A stretch of 10,799 bases of DNA from Nitrospinota bacterium (GCA_018896985.1 JAHILQ010000165.1:1-10799); one strand, 5' to 3'; positions 1 to 7,183 are shown, numbered from the stretch's first letter. Notes: generated by a model from the letters alone, not told the origin. Numbers and translations are program-made.

Positions 1-13
1 AGAAAAATCTTTT

Positions 14-400
14 TTAGGAGAACCGCTTCGTGTAAAAGGGATTGTTCGCCAGCCATGGGAGTTTCTCCCGTTTCACTTTCCCGCACCTTTTGCACCGGAC
101 ACGGCGAACCTCCACCTCCAGGTATATGCGCGCATCCCCGCAGGACAGGTCCCGTATCCGCCGCACTGTTTTGTCATAGTAGCCACGATGCACGGTACCA
201 CAACAGCCACATGCCATTTTTTTCGGTACGATTAAGCCGGATGGTCCGTGCCCTCGGGTCTCCAAACATCCCCTGTATTGCCGATCGCGGCCGAACCCCG
301 GGGAACTGGTATTTCTCCAGTAATCGTCTCTTCTTGCCCATCCAATAATCATACAGTTTTTCTCAGCCACAGAAAAGCTACTTTTCTCTTTCCTCTTCAT
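14..400 (-). pseudogene. ISL3-family transposase, N-terminal zinc-finger fragment
   Basis: The 128-residue frame contains the zf-ISL3 domain: Cys64-x2-Cys67, then the HRGYYDKTVRRIRDL stretch typical of ISL3 transposases, then Cys103-x2-Cys106, ending in NPFYTKRFS. In complete family members this is followed by a helix-turn-helix and the DDE catalytic domain. Here a TAA stop (14-16) comes immediately after KRFS and the following bases no longer resemble the family, so the protein is catalytically dead. The first 60 or so residues of this frame look out of frame. A neighbouring frame starting at 341 reads as a basic, ISL3-like leader (FPGVRPRSAIQGMFGDPRAR) and ends at 174, so the true start is probably around 341 with a frame change near a run of seven A residues (minus strand; 217-223). 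Confidence 0.7.
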
Positions 401-453
401 GTGTTAGCATATCCACAAAGCTCTTATTTACCCGCACTCTTACACGAAGAGCC
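14..453 (-). mobile_element. ISL3-family insertion sequence, truncated copy
   Basis: Read on the minus strand, the segment begins at about 453 with GGCTCTTCGTGTAAGAG, the style of terminal inverted repeat seen in ISL3 elements, and runs into a transposase zinc-finger region. Only about 440 bases remain, against the roughly 1.2-1.6 kb of a complete ISL3 element, so most of the transposase is missing or lies beyond a rearrangement left of the window. I see no 8-bp target duplication that can be checked, because the other natural end is absent. The adjacent small zinc-ribbon gene (478-690) is broken on the side facing this element, which fits damage caused by the insertion or by a later deletion. 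Confidence 0.7.
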
Positions 454-477
454 ACTAATATATCTTTACATATTCAG

Positions 478-690
478 TCAAATAAAAAAAAAGTTATTGG
501 CAAATACAAGGGCATCAACGTAAGCCTCACCGAGATTGTGTCCGGAACGGTCAAAGACGTATGCTGCTCCGCATTTACACTTCCCGCCTGTGAAAACATT
601 TCCAAGCCCGGTATTTATATCCTCCGGCCTTTTAAACGGTTCGCTGCAGAATGGACATAACGTCTCTTCGACACTGCCTCTGATTCGCAT
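478..690 (-). pseudogene. small zinc-ribbon protein, C-terminally truncated
   Basis: A 70-residue frame with a zinc-ribbon-like arrangement: Cys12-x2-Cys15 and, after a glycine-rich turn, Cys38-x-Cys40, followed by GAAYVFDRSGHNLGEAYVDA. The body reads as a genuine conserved protein, but the tail (NNFFFI, encoded by an A9 run on the plus strand) does not look like part of a folded domain, and the ISL3 fragment lies only 25 bases beyond the stop. I infer that the 3' end was lost. The start lies 4 bases after the stop of the adenosine-specific kinase gene, so the two were probably co-transcribed and translationally coupled; no strong ribosome binding site is visible. I do not know its function. 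It could still be a short complete protein if the tail is tolerated. Confidence 0.55.
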
Positions 691-694
691 AGTT

Positions 695-1177
695 TTACAG
701 TTTATATCCGATCTTTCTTAAGAATTCTTTTCTGTGAGCCTTATCGTCAGGCGTCTCTACGCCTTTCGGTCCTAAACCGTCAACGACTCCCAAGACACCG
801 CTGCCATGGGATAGAGCGGCTACAACAACCTCAACTGGATTTGACGTTGCACAGAATATCCTGCATACTTCATGACAATTTTTAATCTGGTTGAGGACAT
901 TTATAGGATAGGCTCCGCGCATTAGTATGCAGAATACATGTCCTGCTCCAAGCGCCTGAAGGTTTTTGACGCAGGCATCTATAAGCCCGTTATCGTTACC
1001 CTCTGTCCTTATCAGGCACGGGTCTGACGCCTCTGTGAATGCGATTCCAAAATGTGTATGCGGAACAGTTGTGACCATAATTTCATAAAGGTCTTCCGCT
1101 GTTTTTATAAAATGTGTCTGTCCAAGTATGACATTACAGTTTTCAGGAATGTCTATCTTTACTGTCTTAAGTTCCAT
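695..1177 (-). CDS. adenosine-specific kinase (DUF355 family)
   Basis: A 160-residue cytoplasmic protein whose whole length matches the DUF355/Adenosine_kin family: ILGQTHFIKTAEDLYE near the N-terminus, FGIAFTEAS and an EGND motif in the middle, AYPINVLNQIKNCHEVCRIF and ATSNPVEVVVA, then GVVDGLGPKGVE and a C-terminal RKIGYKL. Family members have been described as adenosine-specific kinases on limited structural and biochemical evidence, so the exact reaction is less certain than the family. The chosen ATG at 1177 is preceded by a strong AAAGGAGG site (minus strand, 1182-1190). A longer in-frame extension to 1261 has no such support and would run through the intergenic repeats. It is the first gene of a two-gene unit with the zinc-ribbon gene and is divergent from the DUF4390-ntrYX operon. 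Confidence 0.9.
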   Translation of the reverse strand: MELKTVKIDIPENCNVILGQTHFIKTAEDLYEIMVTTVPHTHFGIAFTEASDPCLIRTEGNDNGLIDACVKNLQALGAGHVFCILMRGAYPINVLNQIKNCHEVCRIFCATSNPVEVVVAALSHGSGVLGVVDGLGPKGVETPDDKAHRKEFLRKIGYKL

Positions 1178-1208
1178 AAGCCCTCCTTTTATTAAAGTGC
1201 CAGTTTTA

Positions 1209-1291
1209 AGTGTCAGTGTCAGCAAGAAATACTTTTCCCTCCTGACACTAATCACTGACACTATTCACTGCTTTTCTGACACTGTTCACTG
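1209..1291. repeat. CTGACACT repeat cluster in the divergent intergenic region
   Basis: Between the divergent genes, the 16-base unit CTGACACTnnTCACTG occurs three times on the plus strand (1242-1257, 1255-1270, 1276-1291), with only the middle bases varying. The first two copies overlap by CTG. Two copies of the complement AGTGTCAG lie at 1209-1216 and 1215-1222. The two groups could fold as a hairpin across 1223-1241 or act as multiple protein-binding sites. The cluster lies just upstream of the -10 element for the DUF4390 operon. Confidence 0.75.
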
Positions 1292-1300
1292 TCTTTATTA

Positions 1301-1309
1301 TGGTATAAT
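1301..1309 (+). promoter_or_regulatory. extended -10 promoter element for the DUF4390-ntrY-ntrX operon
   Basis: TGGTATAAT is a perfect extended -10 (TGnTATAAT). No good -35 hexamer is at the usual distance, but extended -10 promoters often lack one. Transcription would start near 1316, before the AGAGGAG at 1326-1332. It overlaps the first possible ATG (1308) of the DUF4390 gene, which argues for a start codon further downstream. Confidence 0.5.
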
Positions 1310-1922
1310 GAGAATAAATTTTTTCAGAGGAGATGTCAAGGCTAAATTGATAGACAGGAGATGGAAGGTTGCTTTTTGTTTTTTACTTCTTTTTTGTTGT
1401 TTGTTGTTTTTCCCTTCTATAACAAGGTCTGCTGAGATAATCGGGCCGGAAACGAAGATTATAAACAACGAAATATATGTTACAACAGGGCTTATCCTTG
1501 ATGAAAAGCAGCTGCAGGATCTGAAAAACGGGATAGCAAAAGAGATTACATTTTACATAGACCTGTTCAGGGTGTGGAATATGTGGCCTGATGAGTTTGT
1601 TCTCGGAAAGACTATCGTTAAGACGCTGCGGGTTGATCCAGTCAAGAAGGAATATGTAGCTGCATCGTCAGATGGCATGACAATAGTAGAAAGAAGATTC
1701 AATGAGCTTGATTCATTATTGAACTGGTCATTAAGTATCAGAGATCTTAAACTTACAAATATAAGAGAGTTGGAGCCAGATGATTATTTTGTCCGCATAA
1801 CAGTTGAGTCAAGACTAAGAAAGCTCCCTCCTGTTATAAGTTATCTGTTTTTCTTTGTGCCGGAAAAGGAGTTTACCAAAGTGAAGGACTCTTCAAAATT
1901 CCGCGTGGGGCAGGAGAAATGA
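1308..1922 (+). CDS. DUF4390 domain-containing exported protein
   Basis: From the ATG at 1308 the protein has 204 residues: a basic stretch, a very hydrophobic segment at about 20-37 (VAFCFLLLFCCLLFF) and a likely signal-peptidase site near residue 42 (TRSA before EIIGPE), then a soluble region matching DUF4390 (VTTGLILDEKQLQDL, VWNMWPDEFVLG, ERRFNELDSLLNW, YFVRITVESRLRKLPP). It is probably periplasmic or membrane-anchored. The family has no established function. It overlaps ntrY by ATGA, so it may act with that sensor, for example in signal input; this is inference from context. The start is uncertain: the 1308 ATG lies inside the presumed -10, and TTG at 1347, preceded by AAGG (1338-1341), keeps the signal peptide and may be the real start. 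Confidence 0.8.
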   Translation: MRINFFRGDVKAKLIDRRWKVAFCFLLLFCCLLFFPSITRSAEIIGPETKIINNEIYVTTGLILDEKQLQDLKNGIAKEITFYIDLFRVWNMWPDEFVLGKTIVKTLRVDPVKKEYVAASSDGMTIVERRFNELDSLLNWSLSIRDLKLTNIRELEPDDYFVRITVESRLRKLPPVISYLFFFVPEKEFTKVKDSSKFRVGQEK

Positions 1923-3964
1923 AAAATCTTAGAAATGGACTGTTGTTCTTAGGGGTTTTTATTTTTATAATTGCTGCCTCTGCGATTGAGTTATATTACA
2001 TCAGGCTTGAAACGGTATCAGTCTTGACAATAGTAATCCTTCTGGTTCTTCTGAACCTGAATATAATCGCGCTTCTGACCCTGGTATTTTTTGTCAGCAA
2101 GAACCTTATAAAACTCTACATAGAGAGAAAACAGAAAATTCTTGGTTATAAATTCAAGACAAAGATTGTTGTGATATTTGTTGTGCTTACGTCTATACCT
2201 GCAGCGCTTCTGTTCTTTGTGGCAAGCGGGCTTGTTACAAATTACATAGACAAATTTCTGACCCCCCAGTTCAGGCAGCCTCTTACCAGTTCACTTAATG
2301 TCGCTAAGGCTGTTTATGAGATGGAAAGGCAGAGGACCATGGATTTTGCAAGGGCAGTTGTGTCAGGTGAAAAATCTGCTTCGGGTTACAGGGTAACTCG
2401 TATGAACAGTATCCCTGAAAATCCAACAGAGACGATTAAGGCTGCATTTGACGGTAAAGAGGGGACAGAGGTCATATCCGGCGAAAATGGAGATACTATA
2501 AGGGCAGCCGTTCCGGAATATTCCCAAGGGAAAATGACAGGCATTATAGTTATTGAAACCACTCTGCCAAAAGATATTGCGGTCAACGTTGAAAAGGTAA
2601 AAAGCGCATACGAAGACTATTTGAACATGGAATCATGGAAAGTGCCCTTGAAGATGAACTATATTTTAATACTTGCCTTCTTTACTTTGATTGTTGTGTT
2701 CATGTCCCTCTGGGTGGCGCTGAGGATTGCAAGAGGGATTACGGACCCTATACAGAGCCTTGCGCAGGCAACAGAGGAAGTTGCATCAGGGAATCTTGAT
2801 GTTCGTCTTAATCTCAGAAGGGATGATGAGATAGGGCTGCTGATAAATTCTTTCAACCATATGGTGGCAGGATTGAAGGAGGGAAAAGAAACACTCCAGA
2901 AGGCTTATGTGAAATCCGACAGGGAGAGGCTCTGGATGGAGAACATACTTGCGAATATTAATTCCGGTGTTGTGTTCCTTGATGTGCATGGCAAGATACT
3001 GACAATCAACGTCGCTGCATGTTCTATATTGAATGTGAACGCTGAAGATGTAATTAATAAAAACTACAGGGAACTGACAGCAATGATTGCATCAGAAGAA
3101 CTTAACACCCTTATCAGCGGGATAATAATTAAAGACCTCAAGGGCATAGAGAAAGATGTAAGGGTGACAGTTGGAGACAAAAGACTTATACTGAGAGTCT
3201 TTGTTACCACTCTCAGAGACAAGGCATCAACGCCGATAGCGATAGGGTTGTTAGTCGTCTTTGACGACCTTACTGATATCATAAAAGCTCAGAAGGCAAT
3301 TGCATGGGAAGAAGTTGCAAGGAGAATAGCGCATGAGATAAAGAATCCGCTTACACCGATAAAACTTTCAACAGAAAGAATGGTGAAGAAGTGGGAGCAG
3401 AAGGATAAGGATTTTGACCAGATATTTGAACGCTCCACAAGAACAATAGTGAATGAGGTTGACAGCCTTAAGAGGCTTGTTGATGAGTTCTCAAGGTTTG
3501 GCAAGATGCCGGAGATAAAAAAGATGCCGACAAACCTTGGGAGTATAATAAATGAGGCGCTGGAACTCTATAAGGCTTATAAAGGATTCAATGTGAAGGT
3601 CTTATTGCCGGACGATATGCCGCCTGTTGAAATGGATGGGGAGCAGTTCAAGCGGGTGATGATTAATATTTTTGACAATGCATTTCAGGCAATGGGTAAT
3701 AGTGGTAATATAGAACTCAAAGTGCATATGGATAAGTCGGCAAACAGGGTTTTTATGGACATTGCGGACGACGGCCCGGGAATGAAGGAAGATGATAAAG
3801 ACAAAATATTTCTTCCCTATTTCTCTACAAAAAAGGACGGCACAGGGCTGGGGCTGGCTATTGCAAACAAAATTGTTATGGAACACAGGGGATATATCAG
3901 GGTAAGAGACAATAGACCTAAGGGCACAATCTTTACTATAGAACTGCCAATAAGAGATATATAG
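1919..3964 (+). CDS. ntrY: NtrY-like membrane sensor histidine kinase
   Basis: A 681-residue sensor kinase with the NtrY architecture. Hydrophobic segments lie at about 7-29, 33-60 and 83-108, followed by an extracytoplasmic region (about 110-245) and a further membrane segment at about 247-270. Next come a HAMP linker (about 271-325, RDDEIGLLINSFNHM), a PAS domain (about 335-455), a HisKA domain with phosphoacceptor His472 in AHEIKNPLTPIKLS, and an HATPase domain with N-box Asn583/Asn587, the DxGPGM motif at 618-622 and GTGLGLAIA at 641-649. All catalytic motifs are intact. It should autophosphorylate and pass phosphate to the NtrX-like regulator encoded 19 bases downstream. NtrY/NtrX systems have been linked to nitrogen and redox or respiratory control; the signal here is unknown. 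The start overlaps the upstream stop as ATGA with GGAG just before it. Confidence 0.92.
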   Translation: MKNLRNGLLFLGVFIFIIAASAIELYYIRLETVSVLTIVILLVLLNLNIIALLTLVFFVSKNLIKLYIERKQKILGYKFKTKIVVIFVVLTSIPAALLFFVASGLVTNYIDKFLTPQFRQPLTSSLNVAKAVYEMERQRTMDFARAVVSGEKSASGYRVTRMNSIPENPTETIKAAFDGKEGTEVISGENGDTIRAAVPEYSQGKMTGIIVIETTLPKDIAVNVEKVKSAYEDYLNMESWKVPLKMNYILILAFFTLIVVFMSLWVALRIARGITDPIQSLAQATEEVASGNLDVRLNLRRDDEIGLLINSFNHMVAGLKEGKETLQKAYVKSDRERLWMENILANINSGVVFLDVHGKILTINVAACSILNVNAEDVINKNYRELTAMIASEELNTLISGIIIKDLKGIEKDVRVTVGDKRLILRVFVTTLRDKASTPIAIGLLVVFDDLTDIIKAQKAIAWEEVARRIAHEIKNPLTPIKLSTERMVKKWEQKDKDFDQIFERSTRTIVNEVDSLKRLVDEFSRFGKMPEIKKMPTNLGSIINEALELYKAYKGFNVKVLLPDDMPPVEMDGEQFKRVMINIFDNAFQAMGNSGNIELKVHMDKSANRVFMDIADDGPGMKEDDKDKIFLPYFSTKKDGTGLGLAIANKIVMEHRGYIRVRDNRPKGTIFTIELPIRDI

Positions 3965-3983
3965 ACTTAGAAGGAGAGGTAAA

Positions 3984-5330
3984 GTGTCAAAACCTGTAAT
4001 TCTTATAGTGGATGATGAAGAAGGTATAAGAGAAAGCCTGTCAGGCATACTGGAAGATGATGGTTATGATGTTTTAACTGCAGACTCAGGGGAGGAAGCA
4101 GTAAAGATACTCAGGGAGACTTCTCCCGACCTTATTTTTCTGGATATATGGCTTACCGGCATGGATGGAATTAAAACACTGCAGGAGATAAAGGCGATGA
4201 AGCCTGATGTTCCGGTAATAATGATATCAGGGCACGGCAGTATTGAACTTGCAGTGAAAGCCACACAAATAGGCGCCTATGATTTTCTTGAGAAGCCGCT
4301 TTCTCTTGAGAGGGTGCTTCTTGTGTCAAAGAGGGCGATTGAAAAGAGGATGCTTGAGAGAGAAAACATTACACTTCGGGAGAACCTGACAAGGAAGTGG
4401 AAGCTTATCGGTGAATCGCAAAAGATTAAGGATTTACGGGAACAGATGGAGATGGCTGCCAGGAGCAACAGCCGTGTTCTGATATTCGGAGAAAGCGGTA
4501 CCGGCAAAGAAGTTGCTGCAAGACTCCTGCATGAAAAAAGCCCGAGGGATGGGAAGCCTTTTATAGAGGTAAATTGCGCCGCCATTCCGCAGGAACTCAT
4601 AGAGAGCGAGCTTTTCGGGCATGAGAAGGGCTCTTTCACAGGCGCATTTGAGAAGAAAAACGGGAAGTTTGAACTTGCTGACGGAGGGACATTATTTCTT
4701 GACGAGATAGGCGATATGTCACTTCAGACTCAGGCAAAGGTTCTGCGTGTAATTGAGACTCAGGAGTTTCAGCGGGTAGGGGGGAACAAAAATATAAATG
4801 TTGACGTCAGGATAATTGCCGCCACTAATAAAGACCTCAGGGAAGAAGTAAAGAAGGGCAGTTTCAGAGAAGACCTTTTTTTCAGACTGAATGTTATACC
4901 GCTGTTTGTTCCGCCTTTGAGGGAAAGAAAAGATGATATCCCGATTCTTGTTGAATACTTTCTTGATTCTCTTGCTGAAGAATACGGCAAGCCTCCCAGA
5001 AAGATACTGCCCGAGGCATTGAAATATCTGCTGTCGTACGACTGGCCCGGAAATGTAAGGGAACTTAAGAATGTCATAGAGAGGCTTGTTATAATGACGC
5101 CTTCAAATATAATAGACGCCAAGAATCTCTTTATTCCGGTTGAACACGAGGGATCCGACTATTTCCAATACAAAACGCTTAAGGATGCAAGAAATGCCTT
5201 TGAGAAAGACTATATTACAAAGAAGCTTGAGGAAAATAACTGGAATATATCAAGGACAGCAGAGATTCTGGATGTGGAAAGAAGCAATCTTCACCGCAAG
5301 ATTAAGACATATGAAATAAAAGTCCATTAG
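3984..5330 (+). CDS. ntrX: NtrX-like sigma-54-dependent response regulator
   Basis: A 448-residue transcription activator. The receiver domain (1-120) has Asp10/Asp11, phosphoacceptor Asp54 in FLDIWL and Lys104 in EKPL; the DIWL and EKPLSLERVLLV signatures are NtrX-like rather than NtrC-like. The AAA+ domain (about 140-372) has Walker A GESGTGKE (169-176), a sigma-54 contact loop reading GSFTGA (216-221), Walker B GTLFLDEI (235-242) and the RLNVIPLFVPPLRER region. A Fis-type helix-turn-helix closes the protein (about 403-445, NISRTAEILDVERSNLHRKI). The start is GTG at 3984, set by AAGGAG at 3971-3976. Some alphaproteobacterial NtrX proteins lack the sigma-54 contact loop. This one keeps it with Ala replaced by Ser, so it probably activates sigma-54 promoters. 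Its targets are not visible in this window. Confidence 0.93.
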   Translation: MSKPVILIVDDEEGIRESLSGILEDDGYDVLTADSGEEAVKILRETSPDLIFLDIWLTGMDGIKTLQEIKAMKPDVPVIMISGHGSIELAVKATQIGAYDFLEKPLSLERVLLVSKRAIEKRMLERENITLRENLTRKWKLIGESQKIKDLREQMEMAARSNSRVLIFGESGTGKEVAARLLHEKSPRDGKPFIEVNCAAIPQELIESELFGHEKGSFTGAFEKKNGKFELADGGTLFLDEIGDMSLQTQAKVLRVIETQEFQRVGGNKNINVDVRIIAATNKDLREEVKKGSFREDLFFRLNVIPLFVPPLRERKDDIPILVEYFLDSLAEEYGKPPRKILPEALKYLLSYDWPGNVRELKNVIERLVIMTPSNIIDAKNLFIPVEHEGSDYFQYKTLKDARNAFEKDYITKKLEENNWNISRTAEILDVERSNLHRKIKTYEIKVH

Positions 5331-6749
5331 CTACGAAATTTTGTGCAGCTTTATAAGATTTGTTGTGCCCCGTTTCATAAGGGGAGAACCCGCAGTTATG
5401 ACAATATTATCACCCTTTCTTGCTATATTAGAACCAATAAGTAATTTTTCTACTTTCTGAATCATATCATCCGTGTTGGATACATGAGATATGATCATCG
5501 GTGTAACTCCCCAGTAAAGAGACATAATCCGTTTAACATCGGCATGAGGAGTAACGCCTATTATCGGCACTTCCGGCCTGAACTTGGATACAAGCCTTGC
5601 CGTAAATCCTGATTGAGTAAATGCAACTATGGCCTTTGCGTGAATATCTCCGGCTGCAGTGCATGCAGCTTCGGCAACAGCGCCTGAAAAGTCAGAGAAG
5701 AGCATGGCAAAGCCGGAATAATCCCTTCTGCTCAAGGATTGGGATTCTGTATATCTTATAATCCTGTCCATCATCTTTACTACATTTACAGGATATTTCC
5801 CTGTTGCTGTCTCTGCGGAGAGCATAAGCGCATCACTGCCGTCTATGACGGCGTTTGCAACGTCTGTTGCCTCTGCCCTAGTCGGCCTTGAATGTTCTGT
5901 CATTGACTCAAGCATCTGTGTTGCTGTTATTACGAGTTTCCCTTTTTCATTGGCTTTGCTGATAAGCATTTTCTGTATTATTGGAACCTCTTCAGTGGCT
6001 ATCTCAACTCCGAGGTCTCCCCTTGCAATCATTATCCCGTCTGCCTCATCAAGTATGCTGTCAATATCATCAATCGCCTCAGGCTTTTCAATCTTTGCTA
6101 TGAGAGGCAGCGATGCGTGTCTTTTTTTAAGCCATTCCTTTACAACCCTTACGTCACTTGCGCTTCTTACAAATGACAGCGCTGCATAATCAACACCGAT
6201 TGTTAATCCAAAGCTGAGGTCGTTCTTATCTTTATCTGTGAAGGACGGCAAGGTTGTTTTTACATGAGGGAGATTGACTCCTTTTTTATTCTTTAAAACG
6301 CCTCCCTCAACAATTTTCACCCTTAATCCGTCGCGGGTTTTGCCTGTTACATTTGCCTGAATCAAACCGTCATCAAAGAGTATTCTGTCGCCTATCTTTA
6401 CATCTTTTCTTAACGCAGGATATGAAATGAATATGTGCTTGTCATTGCTGACATCTTTGCCGCTGTGCAGAAATATCTCTGTGCCTTTTTTAATCTCTAC
6501 TGAACCGTTGCTGACAAGCCCGACCCTGATCTTTATGCCCTGCAGGTCCTGCAGGATTGCTACTGTCTTTTTAAGGTTTCCGGACTCAGCCCTTATAAGT
6601 CCTGTAATCTTTTTGTAAGTAACATGGTCGCCGTGAGAGAAGTTTAATCTTGCAACATCCATTCCGTTTCTTATAAGAGAGCGAATTGTCTTACGGCTTG
6701 ATGAAGCCGGGCCTATTGTGCAGACAATCTTGGTTTTTCTGGTATTCAT
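5331..6749 (-). CDS. pyk: pyruvate kinase
   Basis: A 472-residue enzyme of normal bacterial length that converts phosphoenolpyruvate and ADP to pyruvate and ATP, the last step of glycolysis. The substrate and metal residues are present: Arg34, Asn36 and Ser38 in ARLNFSHG; Asp68 in the QDLQGIKIR loop; Lys219 and Glu221 in IAKIEKPEA; Asp245 in ARGDLGVE; Thr277 in ITATQMLES. A B-domain lid occupies about 70-170, and the C-terminal allosteric domain (about 345-472) is complete, with FTQSGFTARLVS and a normal GTTNLIKLHKIS ending. There is no extra PEP-utilising C-terminal domain. The ATG at 6749 follows GAGGGG (minus strand, 6760-6765). A TATAAT on the minus strand at 6767-6772 is close to the start and only weakly supported as a promoter. 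The stop abuts the ntrX stop exactly. Confidence 0.97.
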   Translation of the reverse strand: MNTRKTKIVCTIGPASSSRKTIRSLIRNGMDVARLNFSHGDHVTYKKITGLIRAESGNLKKTVAILQDLQGIKIRVGLVSNGSVEIKKGTEIFLHSGKDVSNDKHIFISYPALRKDVKIGDRILFDDGLIQANVTGKTRDGLRVKIVEGGVLKNKKGVNLPHVKTTLPSFTDKDKNDLSFGLTIGVDYAALSFVRSASDVRVVKEWLKKRHASLPLIAKIEKPEAIDDIDSILDEADGIMIARGDLGVEIATEEVPIIQKMLISKANEKGKLVITATQMLESMTEHSRPTRAEATDVANAVIDGSDALMLSAETATGKYPVNVVKMMDRIIRYTESQSLSRRDYSGFAMLFSDFSGAVAEAACTAAGDIHAKAIVAFTQSGFTARLVSKFRPEVPIIGVTPHADVKRIMSLYWGVTPMIISHVSNTDDMIQKVEKLLIGSNIARKGDNIVITAGSPLMKRGTTNLIKLHKIS

Positions 6750-6810
6750 TTCTTTTCTACCCCTCTATTATAGGAACAATTTGAATTTCCTCATTTCTCA
6801 GAATAACATT

Positions 6811-6822
6811 CAACGCGCGTTG
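6811..6822. promoter_or_regulatory. perfect 12-bp palindrome upstream of pyk
   Basis: CAACGCGCGTTG is its own reverse complement and lies 61 bases before the pyk start codon, between pyk and the ClpN fragment. It is GC-rich in an AT-rich surrounding and has no T-run, so it looks more like a dimeric-repressor operator than a terminator. No regulator can be named. Confidence 0.35.
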
Positions 6823-6832
6823 TTCCTTGATT

Positions 6833-7027
6833 TTACCACTTAAAATCAAACTGCTCAAATGATTCAGGGTTGAGACCAGAGTTTTCAGGGCTTAGCCTTA
6901 AAATCTTCTCAAGACTGCAAATGCCTATGAATAGATGCTCTTTCTCAATGAACTGAAACTTTGCAGCCGCTGCCTCATGAGCGGCTATCTGCCAAGATAT
7001 GTTTGCGCCGATTGAAAGGTCTTTCAT
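6833..7027 (-). pseudogene. ClpA/ClpB-type N-domain fragment
   Basis: A 64-residue frame whose first 45 residues read like a Clp N-terminal repeat: ISWQIAAHEAAAAKFQFIEKEHLFIGICSLEKIL, with the helix and the EHLxxG turn typical of ClpA/ClpB/ClpC proteins and related AAA ATPases. A complete protein would continue with the second half of the N-domain and one or two AAA+ modules; here the frame stops after FEQFDFKW. No ribosome binding site precedes the ATG. I take it as the broken 5' end of a Clp-like or ClpN-containing ATPase gene. It lies upstream of pyk on the same strand, 83 bases away. A free-standing ClpN-like adaptor is possible but less likely. Confidence 0.5.
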
Positions 7028-7096
7028 AATTGAATTATTGTAAGTTGTCTATAGTCTAATTTATAACAGGTTTTACACTACTTATAATCTTGGACA

Positions 7097-7183
7097 TTAG
7101 TGGGTTGCTGCTTTAAATTCACGTTTTTTTAAAGACAGTTCCTTGTAAGGATGTTTGTGTTTAATCTTATGCGCTACAGGCAT
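7097..7183 (-). CDS. possible 28-residue basic peptide
   Basis: ATG at 7183 opens a 28-codon frame ending in TAA at 7097. The peptide is rich in Lys, His and Arg (MPVAHKIKHKHPYKEL, then SLKKREFKAATH), so it would be strongly basic and might bind nucleic acid. Support comes from the signals in front of it: AGGAGA (minus strand, 7194-7199) 10 bases before the ATG and an extended -10 TGATATAAT (minus, 7211-7219) placed to start transcription near 7204. I do not recognise a family. It may be a real small gene, a leader peptide, or the leftover 5' end of a longer gene. Confidence 0.4.
   Translation of the reverse strand: MPVAHKIKHKHPYKELSLKKREFKAATH

Noticed and set aside
1188..1202. Possible sigma-54 promoter (TGGCAC on the minus strand) before the DUF355 gene
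   Set aside because: The -24-like TGGCAC is present, but the -12 position reads TAAA instead of TTGC.
3602..4048. 148-residue minus-strand frame opposite the ntrY 3' end and ntrX 5' end
   Set aside because: It is a shadow of two well-supported genes, with no domain or ribosome binding site.
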